DNA from: Ganoderma boninense | Lineage: Eukaryota > Basidiomycota > Agaricomycetes > Polyporales > Polyporaceae | NCBI GenBank assembly: GCA_002900995.3 | Contig: CM035309.1 | Coordinates: 2,982,389 to 3,046,388, forward strand | Direction: 5' to 3' | DNA length: 64,000 nucleotides | Part shown: positions 1 through 10,227 of the stretch, piece by piece | Layout of the letters: each line of letters starts with the position of its first letter | How positions within the stretch are numbered: the stretch's first letter is position 1 | Translations under genes and position numbers: made by a program | Notes under the pieces: generated by a model | What the model saw: the letters and a program-made list of their open reading frames with translations, nothing else | What the model was told of the DNA's origin: nothing | Databases searched by the model: none

Positions 1-1321
1 TTCAGGATCCAGGCGATGAAGACGTTCAAGGCGGGTGAAGAATGCCCGCCAACGGATAGCAAACTGAGTGCCTACTTCGAGCCACATGCGCTCAATTCTT
101 GTGTTTCGCGTGGAGCTGACGGACAAATTGTTAGGCTAGACCTGAAGTAACACACGATCGCTCACCTCCCCCACATGAAAGAAGCACGATCAGGACCCCG
201 GTGCCTAATCATCCAAACTGCCACCTCCATGTTCTCTCCTCCTCGGTCACCGCGTACACGAGAAGGAGCTCCGAAGATTTCTACTGCCTCGAGAAACAGC
301 TTAAGAACAGTAGATGCCAGGTTGTTCGTGTTTGCCCACAGCATAAGCAACTACGTTCGTGTTCAGCTCGTGAAGGCAGGTATAATCAAGCAAGCGAAGA
401 ATATATCTCACCATTCTGTCATAGCCATCGGCACCTCCGTGAATAACAATTCCCCATCGGATGAGTTTGTGGTGTCCATCGATGTGCCAGAGGTAATTAG
501 CGAAGGGTACGATATAGACATTGCGATCAATGGTCTTGTGGTTTCGTAGCTTTTGCCCAAGGCCGTCGATGCGACGAAGGCAATCGGAGATCCGGTCGCG
601 TTGTACACGAAGCCCCAGTCCGCTCAGAAATGCAGAGGCATATCTGATCCCGGACTCTGGACGAACCTCCTTCCACGCGCGAAGAAGAGCATCCAGCTCT
701 TCATCTGTGACAGACGAGTACTGAGGAGGAGGAACGTTGTGGACTTTGAGTTGCTTGCGGATGGTATGGCGATGGACATGAAGAGCCCGCGCCAACGCGC
801 TGATCGATATCTTCCTATTCGAAGATGTTGCCTCCCGCAGAATCTCGGGATTGATAGAGAGGGATGGTCGTCCTGGCCGTCCAGTGTGAATGACGGTGAT
901 GACCTCGGGTTTCACGAGCCTATCTAGTCGTCTAGATTTGTATAGTTGTTCAGACTCAAGTACAACACAAAAATCAAGGTAAGAGGACGTACATTTTATC
1001 TGCGGCGGCTGCCGCATGATTCAGTTCTTCAACTGTAGACTCAAAGGCCGCGAAACAATCAGCTGCCCAGAATGTGTTTGCTACCCTTCCTGCAAGGTCT
1101 TGGAGGAGGGGTATGATTCTACGGGTGAGACGTTCCGAGTGCAGACGCAGACGAATAGGATCTCCATCTTCAAGCCGGAGAAGTTGATTCGCCTTGTCGT
1201 AAGCATCAGAGACTACAAGGAATGCCTTCTGCACCTCCGACGGCCACGATTGAGAAGATCGCAGCGACAGAGGAAGAGCTGGCAGATGCAGAGGACGACG
1301 AGCATGAGCCTGAGTCTGCAT
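1..1321 (-). CDS. Integrase-core (DDE, rve-like) domain protein, C-terminus cut by the window edge
   Basis: Four exons can be joined on the minus strand: about 1321-993, 931-412, 350-166 and 115 to the edge. The introns are 992-932, 411-351 and 165-116, all GT..AG and 50-61 nt long. The middle part carries TGRPGRP followed by a helix-turn-helix-like stretch (ISALARALHVHRHTIRKQL). The catalytic core has WHIDGHHKLIRWG (first Asp), RGDRGGEN (second Asp) and TRIERMW (Glu, 34 residues after the second Asp), so a D-D-34-E triad is present. This matches a multi-copy Agaricomycete family with a retroviral-type integrase fold, known from memory and usually thought to be transposon-derived. The start at 1321 is the first Met of the upstream open frame and is uncertain. 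No stop or frameshift is seen in the visible part, so this copy may be intact. Confidence 0.8.
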
Positions 1322-1480
1322 CAGTGCAGTGGAGGGAAAGAACGAGGTTCAAGATGGAAATGTAACAAGGTTAGGGGATGCACGCACCAGGACCACGTGT
1401 TGCAGGCTATAAAATTGTCTTCGTCCTTGGCCCGTCCTCCTCACCCTTCTCTTACCTTCATCTTCACCATCGTCCTGCCT

Positions 1481-1552
1481 GTTCGTCCACCTGTCTACCT
1501 GTTCGTCCACCTGTCTACCTTCCACCTGTCTACCTACCTTCCACCTGTCTAC
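1481..1552 (+). repeat. Short tandem repeats in the BTB gene leader
   Basis: A 20-bp unit (GTTCGTCCACCTGTCTACCT) occurs twice in perfect tandem at 1481-1520. Partial units (CCACCTGTCTACC) follow up to 1552. The array ends four bases before the ATG of the BTB gene, so it probably lies in its 5' leader or core promoter. Confidence 0.8.
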
Positions 1553-1556
1553 CACT

Positions 1557-2540
1557 ATGCCCGACGACACTCCCTCCCAAAAGCCTGCGCTCACTCAACG
1601 ACATCCACAGTATTATTTCAAGGACGGCAATCTGGTGATTGAAGTAAGTGGACACAACTTACTTACGGCACCCACGTCGTTCACTCTTGTTCGCTCTTAA
1701 TATTCAGCTCTCATCAAGCAATATCCTGTACAACCTCAATCGTTCGTATCTCGAGCTGGACTCTGGACTCTTCCAAACAATGCTGTCTCTTCATCCAGAA
1801 GATACAAGTGAAGGCCATGCCGATTCCAGTCCAGTCGTTATTCCGGGCATCAGCTCCCGCGACTTCGACTGGTTCCTCGACTATCAGCTTCGTCAGTGAG
1901 TTGTCTTTCTTATATCAGGGAAGGTAGGAGAGCACTTAAATTTCCTAGCATCCTTCCTAAACATGACGAAGAAGCATTGACTGCTATCCTCAACCTCGGC
2001 CATTTCTTCCAGTACGACAACGCCCAGGCTGATGCCCGCGTTGCTCTAGAAGAGCTGGACGAGTTTGGTCCTGTGGCTCAGTACTCTCTGGGCCTTCGCA
2101 ATGGGATCAAAGCTTGGGTCGCCAAGGGTTTCAGGGAATTGGTATCGCTTCCCTTTCGTCGCCTCAGCCTCCAGGAGGTGCGGCGCATGGGGGAGGATCC
2201 TACATTCTCAGTAAACGACACACGCTTTCAAATTGATGCTCACCGTCGAGCCATGGCCTACCACGTACCTCCCATTATTGAAGCCCCCTCATGCACGTTC
2301 CATCTGCAGTGTGAGGTGGGATGGGAGCGTGAGTGGAAGATGAAGGTAGCACGCCATCTCACTCACCCGGAGGGAGCCACTTCTGGGAGAGAAATCTTGG
2401 CTATGATCGATAGAGTGGAGATAAATGATGTGCATCCTGCCTGCAAAGACGTCACCATACAAAGTTTGCGTAATACCAAGGTCTTGACTCGCGAGGAGGA
2501 GATTGTCGAAAAAGCTCTACATACTTTACTACCTCCTTAG
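1557..2540 (+). CDS. BTB/POZ-domain protein of the Agaricomycete type
   Basis: Three exons (1557-1643, 1708-1895, 1949-2540) are separated by introns of 64 and 53 nt with GTAAGT/CAG and GTGAGT/TAG borders. The phases join cleanly into one frame ending at the TAG at 2538. The N-terminus reads HPQYYFKDGNLVIE and is followed by LNRSYLELDSGLFQTML. This is the usual start of the fungal BTB fold (YYF.DGN.., then ..RY.L..DS.VF..M). The acidic stretch, then VIPGISSRDFDWFLDYQL, matches the family's second half. The C-terminal 150 residues (LPFRRLSLQEVRRMG.. and onwards) have the length and pattern usual for these proteins. They are abundant, poorly characterised proteins in mushrooms, presumed to mediate protein-protein contacts. 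No disabling change is seen. Confidence 0.82.
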
Positions 2541-4339
2541 TTCCCCTCTTGACGTCTCTTGCTGTTGTCGTCGTGTACGTCTCCGTGTCCATGACAGGCG
2601 TTCGCGTCTCCCTCCCTGTCCATGTCTCGCGTTTCTGTGCTCATGTCTGTGTCTGCGTTCCCGTCTCCGTCTACGTCGTGTACGTCGTGTACTGGTGTCC
2701 ATCTCCCCAGGGTCGTGCGGTCAGTACGTCGTGTACGTCGTGTACTGGTGTCCATCTCCCCAGGGTCGTGCGGTCAGTACGGTCGTCCGCGTCGTCCGCG
2801 TCTCCCTCTCCGCGTCGTCCGCGTCTCCCTCTCCGTCTACGTCGTCCGCCTCTCCAGTCTACCTCGTCCGCCTCTCCGTCTACGTCGTCCCGCGTCTCCG
2901 TCCCGCGTCTCCGTCTACGTCGTCCCGCGTCTCCGTCTACGTCGTCCCGCGTCTCCGTCTACGTCGTGTACGTCGTCGTGTACGTCGTGTACGTCATCTC
3001 GTCGTCTCGTCTCGGTCTCGTGGTCTCGTGTCCTTGTCCATGTCTATGTCCTGTCCATGTCTTGCGTCTCCATCGCGTATGTCTCCATGCCGTCTCCGTC
3101 TCGAACCCATGTGTCTGGAAGAATAAACACATGAATATATGGCATGCCAAGAAATCGCACTGAACCTACGCACGGCCACTGAACCTACGCACGGCACAAC
3201 TCAGACACTACCATCCACTCCTATAGCAGATCACTCCCAGAGCAGAGGCATCCCAGAGCAGAGGGCAGAAAGCAGAGGTGGATGGAGGATTCAAGCAGGA
3301 TTGCTAGCGAATCAGGCGGTGTGGGCGCTAGGCCCGACCTTCCTTCTGACTTGATTATGGCGCCTCTCGTCTGACATATTATCCTGCTTCAAACACATCT
3401 AGAGAAGTTTGCGGAACACTTCTGGTGGTGCGTACTCGTAGTTTACGCCCTAATGAAAGTTTCCACGTTAAATTTCTGATCCCCACCTTCACCATAAGCC
3501 GACTAGCTCTGCAGCAATGTCGTGCACAGCAGCAGAGCCAACACAAGTGAAAGTTGAAGATACGCAGTGTGACGGGCTACGTGACACCTGCGCAACAGCT
3601 ACGTGACACACCGACACCGGACTTTAGGAAAGCGACATGTTGTAGTTATTGTAGGACAGGACAATGTTGTAGTTATTGTAGGACAGGACAACGAAATGAC
3701 AGACTGCGACGGCAATGAGCTCCTCCTCCTGTGTGGGCTAAACTAACGTCTAACAACCTCTGTGCCTATGCGCCCTCGTCGACGTCGCATGAAGGACCTG
3801 TGTCTACAGAATATCACCCAGTTGAGAACGCAGGAACGAGACTTTGAACCGAAGTTCGCCACTATGCACCTTTGGAAACGTCTAGAGGCACCCTAGGACT
3901 GGAGGTCCTGGAAACACCCACCGTCCAGGCCTTTCGAAACACCTCCTGTGCTTCAGCTGGGTGCTCCAGCTGGAAAATGGCAAAATGGTGGGGAGACAGT
4001 GTCGTCGTGCTGTGGGTCGTCCTCCTGTGCTCGTCCCGGTGAATCCTCCTGTGCTTATCTCTGTAAATCAGTCTACCTCCACATGCCTTCACAAGGCCAA
4101 GGCCCCACTGGATAGGCCTGGAGAATGCTGGGCGATGAACGATGAATGCGTCGATTGAGTCCGTTATGCAGCCATGCAGCAGGTCAAAGTACTCAGCCTG
4201 TGCATGTAGTCGCAATGTCCAGTTCAACCTGGTTCAGGTCGAAGTCAGCCAACTGACTCCACTCGGAGATGTGACCTTCACCTTAGGCTGGACTTACGCA
4301 CAAGGAAGGTCAAGGGAGGAGGGTCAGGACGAGCCCAGC
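2541..4339. other. Gene-free stretch with minisatellites
   Basis: No gene is supported here. The stretch holds a CG-rich minisatellite (2672-3000), a 19-bp duplication at about 3159-3196, and a perfect 27-bp tandem duplication at 3637-3690 (TGTTGTAGTTATTGTAGGAC core). Part of 3862-4300 may be the badly decayed 3' end of the NTO1-like relic that follows. I could not match it residue by residue. Confidence 0.6.
2672..3000 (+). repeat. CG-rich minisatellite cluster
   Basis: A 53-bp unit beginning TACGTCGTGTACGTCGTGTA is perfectly duplicated at 2672-2724 and 2725-2777. It is followed by irregular shorter units built from CGTCCGCGTCTCC and CCGTCTACGTCGTC up to about 3000. Long open frames exist in several registers, but they only reflect the repeat period and its lack of stops. 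I do not regard them as genes. Confidence 0.85.
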
Positions 4340-5270
4340 CAGCCTTTGCGACTTGGGACTTGGTGCATTAGATGCAGGCACCATTCTGATCGCACACCAA
4401 ACACCTCTAGAACATCTGAGCATTTGAATAAGAGCGGAAAAAAAGAGGTCGCATACGAGCTTCCACCGCTGCTGCTGCTTTGAAATCTTCTCTCCTCTAG
4501 TGATGGTTTCCATGAAGACTTCCTTCCCTACAGCTGATTTCGTGCATAGTAAGTGTACCCAGTCATGCGAGGCATTCTGTTTGAATGCACCACACCCCTT
4601 TGGCCACAGAATGCAAGACGCGCACAATCATGAGCAAATGGACTGCAAGAACCGAAGGAAGCACTTACGACTCGGACTCCCGATTCCCCGGATTCCAGGA
4701 TTCCATGGAAATTGTGCACTTCCTACAGGTCTACTGCTCCTTTGACAGGTACGGAACACCAGAACAATCTGAACGCCTATGAGGCTGCCAGATAGACCCC
4801 AAATTACCCGATGACATACCTTGGTAGACGGCAAGATTGGAGCCCACAGAACACGGTAGCGTCACACGACTAGCGTTCGCGTTTTCTCCTTCAGAGTCGT
4901 CGCATACACGAAACAGGGGTCGCATACACGAAACAGGGTTAGAGAACATGAGCACTCACCGTGTCGAACCACCTTCTCCAGCCTGTCCATGACGATCTCG
5001 AACTCCTCGCACGCACACGACACCTTATCGAATTGTGGAAATTGTGGAATTGCTGAGCTTTCCGGTCCTCATTCAGAGTGTCTACCCATTGTTGGTCTGT
5101 AAGAGGCGTGAGGGTCGGCCACTCGGCTCACGGGCTCATGGGCTCACCCAAAAATGGGGCGTACCTTGCTGTCCACATCATATTCAACCTGGACCGCGAG
5201 GTCACTCTCAGTGCTTCTCCTGCTGGAAAACCGAGGGGCGTTGTCTGGAACGGCATTCAGCTACACAACG
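4340..5270 (-). pseudogene. Decayed NTO1/BRPF-like PHD-finger gene
   Basis: Reading the minus strand downward, collinear blocks of the NTO1/BRPF/Jade family appear in the expected order. They are SDLAVQVEYDVDSK (about 5217-5170), DQQWVDTLNEDRKAQQF (about 5098-5048), EEFEIVMDRLEKVV (about 5006-4965), VCDDSEGENANA (about 4900-4865), DCSGVPYLSKEQ then TCRKCTIS (about 4770-4708), and CGAFKQNASHDWVHLLC then EVFMETITRGEKISKQ (about 4600-4455). The last is VCDQNGACI-stop-CTK (about 4405-4370). Together these are the enhancer-of-polycomb-like region, PHD1, the zinc knuckle and the extended PHD2 of a NuA3-type histone acetyltransferase subunit. In-frame stops (one after KEQ, one between GACI and CTK) and frame changes show it is dead. 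Remnants of GT..AG introns are visible, so it is not a retrocopy. A functional copy is presumably elsewhere in the genome. Confidence 0.8.
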
Positions 5271-5649
5271 ACCTCAATTGAACCATGACAGAAGCAAGAC
5301 ATACATTCAAACATAGCCTCGGTGACCTTCAGACCTTGGGGAGCGCGGTTCGGCGATGGCGATCCGCGTCAACGAGATTTCAAGGTCCGGTGTCAAGGTC
5401 CTGAAGGTTGTGAAGGGTGGCAACGAATGCAACGACGCGCAACACAACGAGGAATAGGTGGGTGGTGGTGGCAGGTGGTGGCAGTCAGTCAAACTTCAAA
5501 AAGGGGAAGCTCGCAGTGACGCGCGCCTGCATGGCACCCATCTTTACCCCACCCCATCTTGCACATCGAAAACCCATCTTGCCCATCAATGCCCATCTTG
5601 CCCATCAGACCACGACGGCCGGACCCTCTCTACCTGATCTGCCTTGGCG

Positions 5650-6782
5650 ATGGATCCCTCAGTGTTATCGGTGGTCAATAAGGACACTGGTGCGCGTACA
5701 CCTCTAGTGACCACAGTGATGGATGCTCACCCGCCCGCGGCATAGTTCATGAAAGTAGGCTAGGCTACGCCAGCTCGAACTTCCAAGAACATGGTGTGTA
5801 CTCGTATAAGGCTCGAGGTCGTCTTAAAGTCAGATTCTGACAGTATTTCGTATCTCCAAATCCCTCTGCCGCGGCGGTGATCCTATCGTTGTCGGCCCAC
5901 CCATTGTCGCCGGCTCAGCTGCAATGAAGGACGTGATGATAGGAGACGAGGCCGCAGAGAACCGCAACTTCCTCCAGGCGACGCAGCCGATGGAGCACCG
6001 TATCGTGCGCAACTGGGAGGACATGAAGCTCCTCTGGGACTACACTTTCGACGAGAAACTCTGGGTGGTGAGCCACCGATGAATCTGAAGGTCAACTAGG
6101 TCATGTTCGAGGAGTACGGCTTCTCGGGTGTATATCAAGGTACGTCTCGTGTCTCGTCTCTTCGATCGGAAGGGTGGAGGAATGCTGCGCGGGAGACCCA
6201 TGCTAGCGAAGACGTTTCCGTTTCCCTCTTCTCAAGGGACGAAAGCAACGCAGCACTGTCGAGAAGGCGGGTGTCAAGAACGGCTCGTATCCCTGGGGGC
6301 TTCGACCTGGGGCTTCGAACCGGGGCACGGTGTCCGTCGAGAGCGCAGAAGCTCGCCTCTTGAAGCATTTCCTGAGATCTAGTTGTCCCTCGGGGAGCAC
6401 AACCGGATATCTGCGAACGGCGTACTGACCACTTCCTTGGTCCCCAGGTCTGACAATGGCATGGTTGTCCACTCCGAGGTGTTACACATCGTACCAGTCT
6501 ACGACGGCTTCTCACTTCCCCATCTTGTCCTCATCTAACACGACGACTGGACATCGTCGACCGGGACGTGCCTCCTTATGCGCTGCGCGATACCCCTTCA
6601 ACCAGACAGCAGACTCCTAGCTCTCCGACGGACGGACGCGGACGCGTCATCAAAATCGGCTCAGAGCAGTTCGAAGCGAATGCATGTTCCAGCCGCACCT
6701 CGTCGACGTCGAGCATCTCTGCAACACCTATCCACCGCCAGTCGACGTCCGGCCGAGCTCTACAAGCACATCGTCCTCTCTG
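5650..6782 (+). pseudogene. arp2 (pseudogene): Decayed ARP2 (actin-related protein 2) gene, cut by the scaffold gap
   Basis: Collinear ARP2 blocks lie on the plus strand from an ATG at 5650. A weak N-terminus (VVNKDTG) and FMKVG are followed by a 5-bp duplication TAGGC that breaks the frame. Next come [18 protein letters not shown] and [20 protein letters not shown] (5925-6065), EPPMN (about 6070), and VMFEEYGFSGVY (about 6100-6137). Then LHIVPVYDGFSLPHL (about 6484-6527), CLLMR (about 6571), VIKIGSEQFEA (about 6647) and a split FQPHLVDVE/AELYKHIVLS end (6686-6781). Stops, frameshifts and the loss of the stretch between VY and the VPVYDG block show a pseudogene. Intron-like borders survive, so it is not a retrocopy. 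ARP2 is the nucleation subunit of the Arp2/3 complex. The 3' part is missing: it would lie in or beyond the N run, and nothing ARP2-like follows the gap. Confidence 0.85.
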
Positions 6783-6882
6783 NNNNNNNNNNNNNNNNNN
6801 NNNNNNNNNNNNNNNNNNNNNNNNNNNNNNNNNNNNNNNNNNNNNNNNNNNNNNNNNNNNNNNNNNNNNNNNNNNNNNNNNN
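6783..6882. other. Assembly gap of 100 N
   Basis: Exactly 100 N's, the conventional placeholder for a gap of unknown size. The ARP2 relic stops at its left edge and nothing similar resumes on the right. The two flanks may therefore not be neighbours in the real genome. Confidence 0.99.
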
Positions 6883-7486
6883 CTCTACCATCACTGATCA
6901 CCCATGCGCATGTTGGAGGATGACCGTACACACCATCACTACTGTATTCTGACATATCAATCTGGTGCCTCAACCCACCTGCGGCCGGCCGTCACTTCTG
7001 CATATTATAAGCCACCCGGCCAGCCCCAGGTGGTAAGCAAACCACCCGTCTTGTCATGTCCGGGTGACAAACAAATCCTATATACACTAGGAGAACCATG
7101 TGGCCTAGTTTGCTGATGCAATATCAGAGGGCTATTGCGCCTGCTTCTTCGTGAGGCAAAGGTGTGCATATTCTGCCATGTTAGTGTCGTTATGAATACT
7201 CCTACAGATCGAGTCAATACAATGCATACGTCATCCAAGTGCATCAAAAACCCCAGGCTTCTTGGCGCTCTTCGAGTTTCTTGCCCCCACGATCAAATGA
7301 CAGCTGGGTTCATTGGGAGACCTGTAGGGCGCTGTCGTGCTGACAGTACTGATGGGCACAGCTTTCAGCATGGCAGCACATACAGCACTACCAGCACTCA
7401 GCACACTTATTAGACTCAGACCGCCAGTGGCCCATGGGCACTATAATGTCCATTGCTCATACCCGCAGCCCATATTGAAAGGTAGT
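6883..7486. other. No gene seen
   Basis: Only short open frames on both strands. No domain, motif or intron pattern is recognisable between the N gap and the minus-strand open frame at 7487-8059. Confidence 0.5.
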
Positions 7487-8059
7487 TTAGATTGTATTGT
7501 TGTAGATAACAGTCTCATGCATATGGTAGTCCGCAAACCAGTTTACATAGTATCTCTTGAATGCAACAAGAGAGTCTGTGAAGTGGAAGTCAACAGGAAT
7601 AGACGAATGGCCGTAAACACCTATTAAATGACAAGCACAGATAATAGTGTTGATAGAAATTATACTCCGGATCTGCTCTCGCTGCTGCACCTCCAGCTTG
7701 ACAATCCACATCCCAGTCACTGGATCTGGCTCATCGCTGTCAAGCTTGAACCAGTCAACAAAAGCACAGCCATAGTGTAGATTGTCATACACAAAAGAGA
7801 ACAACCCACAGACACGTGCTACAGTCATTCCAAGCATCCCGGGCAGGTTTGGATTTGTCTGAATGAAGACTGTGTTGTACTGTGGCCGACCACCAAACCA
7901 ATGCCGACTGCACCTGATAAACTCCTGGTGCATGCCTCCAGGCCCAGCTGCCTCACCTGGTGTGTAGAAAACAGCACTCAGGAAAGAGCTGGTCATGAAG
8001 GTACTGGCAAAGGTGGACTGCGAGCGAAGGCTCGTTGAGCTCGTGCATGAGGACATCAA
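7487..8059 (-). CDS. C-terminal part of a transposon-associated Agaricomycete protein
   Basis: An open frame of 190 codons ends in a stop at 7487. The core reads FGGRPQYNTVFIQT, PGMLGMTVARVCGLFSF, GCAFVDWF, TGMWIV, INTIICACHLIGVYG and YVNWFADYHMHE. I recognise this order as the C-terminal domain of a multi-copy protein family (..MRGL.VARV..FFSF.., CA..HWF, DTGMW, ..HLIPVYG, FYVNK.ADHH) found beside transposases in mushrooms. That comes from memory and is unchecked. The N-terminal half of the usual protein is not visible upstream, so this looks like a fragment. Bases 8060-8273 show nothing else. Confidence 0.5.
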   Translation of the reverse strand: MMSSCTSSTSLRSQSTFASTFMTSSFLSAVFYTPGEAAGPGGMHQEFIRCSRHWFGGRPQYNTVFIQTNPNLPGMLGMTVARVCGLFSFVYDNLHYGCAFVDWFKLDSDEPDPVTGMWIVKLEVQQREQIRSIISINTIICACHLIGVYGHSSIPVDFHFTDSLVAFKRYYVNWFADYHMHETVIYNNTI

Positions 8060-8273
8060 GTCATTGGGTATAGGCTGGGGGAGGATACGAGTGGAGAGTT
8101 ATTCAGTGTTTAATAATGTAGATGAAATGCTACCATACCAGGCCAGGAGGAAAGTGTCACAGTTGACAAGTTTGAGTAGGGTTCTTCAGCCTCCATAGCT
8201 TCTGCCTTGTGGCAAAAATGGTCGTCGTCCAGAGACTCACAGTCCAGGGGATCATCAAGATGAAGGCCGGACG

Positions 8274-8398
8274 TGTCATGAATGGCACACTCGGCACCTA
8301 CCCCGGTGTCTCTCTTTCCCTTTTCGGACAGTTTGCCTCCCGCGTCGTCCTTATTATCCTCCATTGTTTAGCAAACCCATCCCTTGTTCTCGAAGTAC
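8274..8398 (+). mobile_element. Truncated LTR of the Gypsy family present at 24482-31011
   Basis: Starting with TGTCATGAATGGCACACTCG and running to about 8398, the plus strand matches the outer 125 bp of the Gypsy LTR as read on its own coding strand, about 10 mismatches by eye. The orientation is opposite to the full element. The match ends abruptly after CTTGTTCTCGAAGTACA, so only the LTR's 5' part survives. Confidence 0.8.
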
Positions 8399-8930
8399 AC
8401 ACGGCGGGAAGGACTTGATTTCTTGGTGGGATAAATTGAGAAGAAACGGGCCTCCGAGGTTTTCTTGGCGGGAATTTTGTCGTAGCTTTCGCTCAGTGGG
8501 ATAGCCAAAGTTGGCCGCACATTTGTCGTTGTTAGTCGGTGAGGGGAAAGGTTAGCTAGCGCCTTCCATTTCCCGATGTGTTTCCCTGCCAGAAAAGGCA
8601 ATCTTTCCATCCAATTTCTCCATGTGGGAAAAGGTGTCAGCAAAAGCTTGACTTTGTCAGTGATGTTCGATAAGCATCCAGGTTCCCTTTCTCTAGCCTG
8701 ATTTGTCTCATCGTAAAATGCTCGTGCAAGTCAAGCTGTTCATCCATGCGAAATATTTGGTAAAGCATACCTTTCATTGACGACTTTCCTGTACAGATAG
8801 ATATCAGCGTTATCTTAACTTTCTTTGACAGGAAAATGCATCATCCAAGGCTGCCTTTCCCGGGGCTATCCCGCACCAACAAAGGTAAACCATTTTGTCA
8901 ATTTCCCGAACCCAAGGAAAGCCCAGGAAA

Positions 8931-8972
8931 GGTCGCCTTTCCCTGACCAGAAGAGGTCAGGGAAAGGCAACC
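8931..8972. repeat. Perfect 14-bp inverted repeat (hairpin)
   Basis: GCCTTTCCCTGACC (8935-8948) and its exact complement GGTCAGGGAAAGGC (8955-8968) flank a 6-base loop AGAAGA. Three of the next four base pairs outward also pair. Related GGAAAGGC/GCCTTTCC words recur at 8590-8990, so it may be the centre of a degraded palindromic element. Confidence 0.8.
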
Positions 8973-9493
8973 TTTGTCAGTCCGAGAAAAGTCAGAGAAC
9001 GCGGCGCGACACAGCACTGCACCTCCCCGCCGTACTCGACGTCCTCCGGCACCTTCCCTCCCCATGCCTCTCGTCGCGGCTCGGTCCTGACTTCCCCCCC
9101 CGCGACACTGCCTCATGTTACGTTCCCCCGTGCTTGCCCCATGCTGTAACCCGAATTCATCGCTCGCGTGTAACTGACAGGTTGCAGCCTCATTGATCCG
9201 CCCCGCACCAATCTGGCCTGGACCTTTCCCCTCGTTGCACATCCCGACGTCTGGAGCTTGATTCTATCCCCGCGAGCCTCGACGCCCCACCGCGCCGCCC
9301 TGGAGTCTCACCCACCTCCTCATCCCACAGCGTTACATGTGCACAACACGACTTTCAAACCGCTGGCGACACGTCGCATCCGCGACCCACGCCCCTCTGC
9401 TCCGGGCTCGCGCGGCCATTCTGCACCGCTCCGCGCAGACGGCATCTGGCGGCACGTCCTCTTCAACACAACCCCGTGCCACTCGCCGCTTTG

Positions 9494-9600
9494 CGCAGAT
9501 GGCACACCCTCTTGCACCCCGTGCCACTCGTCGCTTCGTGTGCAGACAACACACCCTCTTGCACCCCGTGCCACTCGGCTTCGCGCAGACAGCACGCCGT
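9494..9600 (+). repeat. Tandem repeat, 43-48-bp unit, about 2.3 copies
   Basis: The core CACCCTCTTGCACCCCGTGC followed by CACTCG and CGCAGACA-type ends repeats at about 9494-9541 and 9542-9584, with a partial third copy. A looser ancestor copy may begin near 9425. Confidence 0.7.
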
Positions 9601-10227
9601 TCTCGATGCACGCCCTCCCACCTCATGCCACCCCATGAGTGTACCTCCCCTGCGATGTCATACCGCCCCACATTCCGCACGCCCGCACGATGGCTGGGCT
9701 CAGCTCGCCGAAGCGCCTTCCTGCACGCGACGTGCCGCACCACATGACACTGTCCACCTCCCTGTCTGCCTGCCTGCCTCTGTCGCTGTACACCTCATTG
9801 CGCTCGATCTCAAGCTCCGCATCGTGTATCCCTCCAGTGCGCACCCGTCTGTTGATCCGTCCCAATCTTGTGCATGACTGTGTGCAGCATGTGGGCACAG
9901 GAGATGGAGACTCATGCAGACGCCGGGTGTTGCACCGTTGCTCGCCTGTATGCCGGATTTTACAGCTCGCTGAAGAGCTTGGACACTCGCGTCCTTCATG
10001 CTCGCCCCTTGTCTGTCGCTGTGGGCATCTTTGAGTATAATTAGAGTGTCGCGTGCACCGCGCGACCACTACGTCATGCCTAACGAGGCTGGAAACTTGT
10101 CGCTCTTAAGCACCCGCGCCGCCCGAGCTTCCATGCGTGTCGTCAAGAACATTCATTGTAACATAATAGATGACAGACGGAGAAAACTAAGTTAAACCCT
10201 CCTGCCCCTCCGAGCTCAGTAGCAACA

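Larger units (their letters stand above)
8399..10227. other. Gene-free stretch with a hairpin and a tandem repeat
   Basis: No supported gene. There are many overlapping open frames on both strands between 9250 and 10060, but all are low-complexity (Pro/Ala/Arg/His) and none has a recognisable motif. Structure here is limited to the hairpin at 8931-8972 and the repeat at 9494-9600. Confidence 0.5.

Noticed and set aside
2503..3163. Three 170-207-codon plus-strand frames
   Set aside because: They are different registers of the CG-rich minisatellite and read only Ser/Val/Arg/Pro repeats.
5322..5707. Small plus-strand frames between the two relic genes
   Set aside because: They fall in the shared upstream region of the NTO1-like and ARP2 relics and show no conserved block.
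9333..10069. Overlapping 131-148-codon frames on both strands
   Set aside because: Low-complexity translation of a tandem-repeat region. No frame is favoured and no motif is present.
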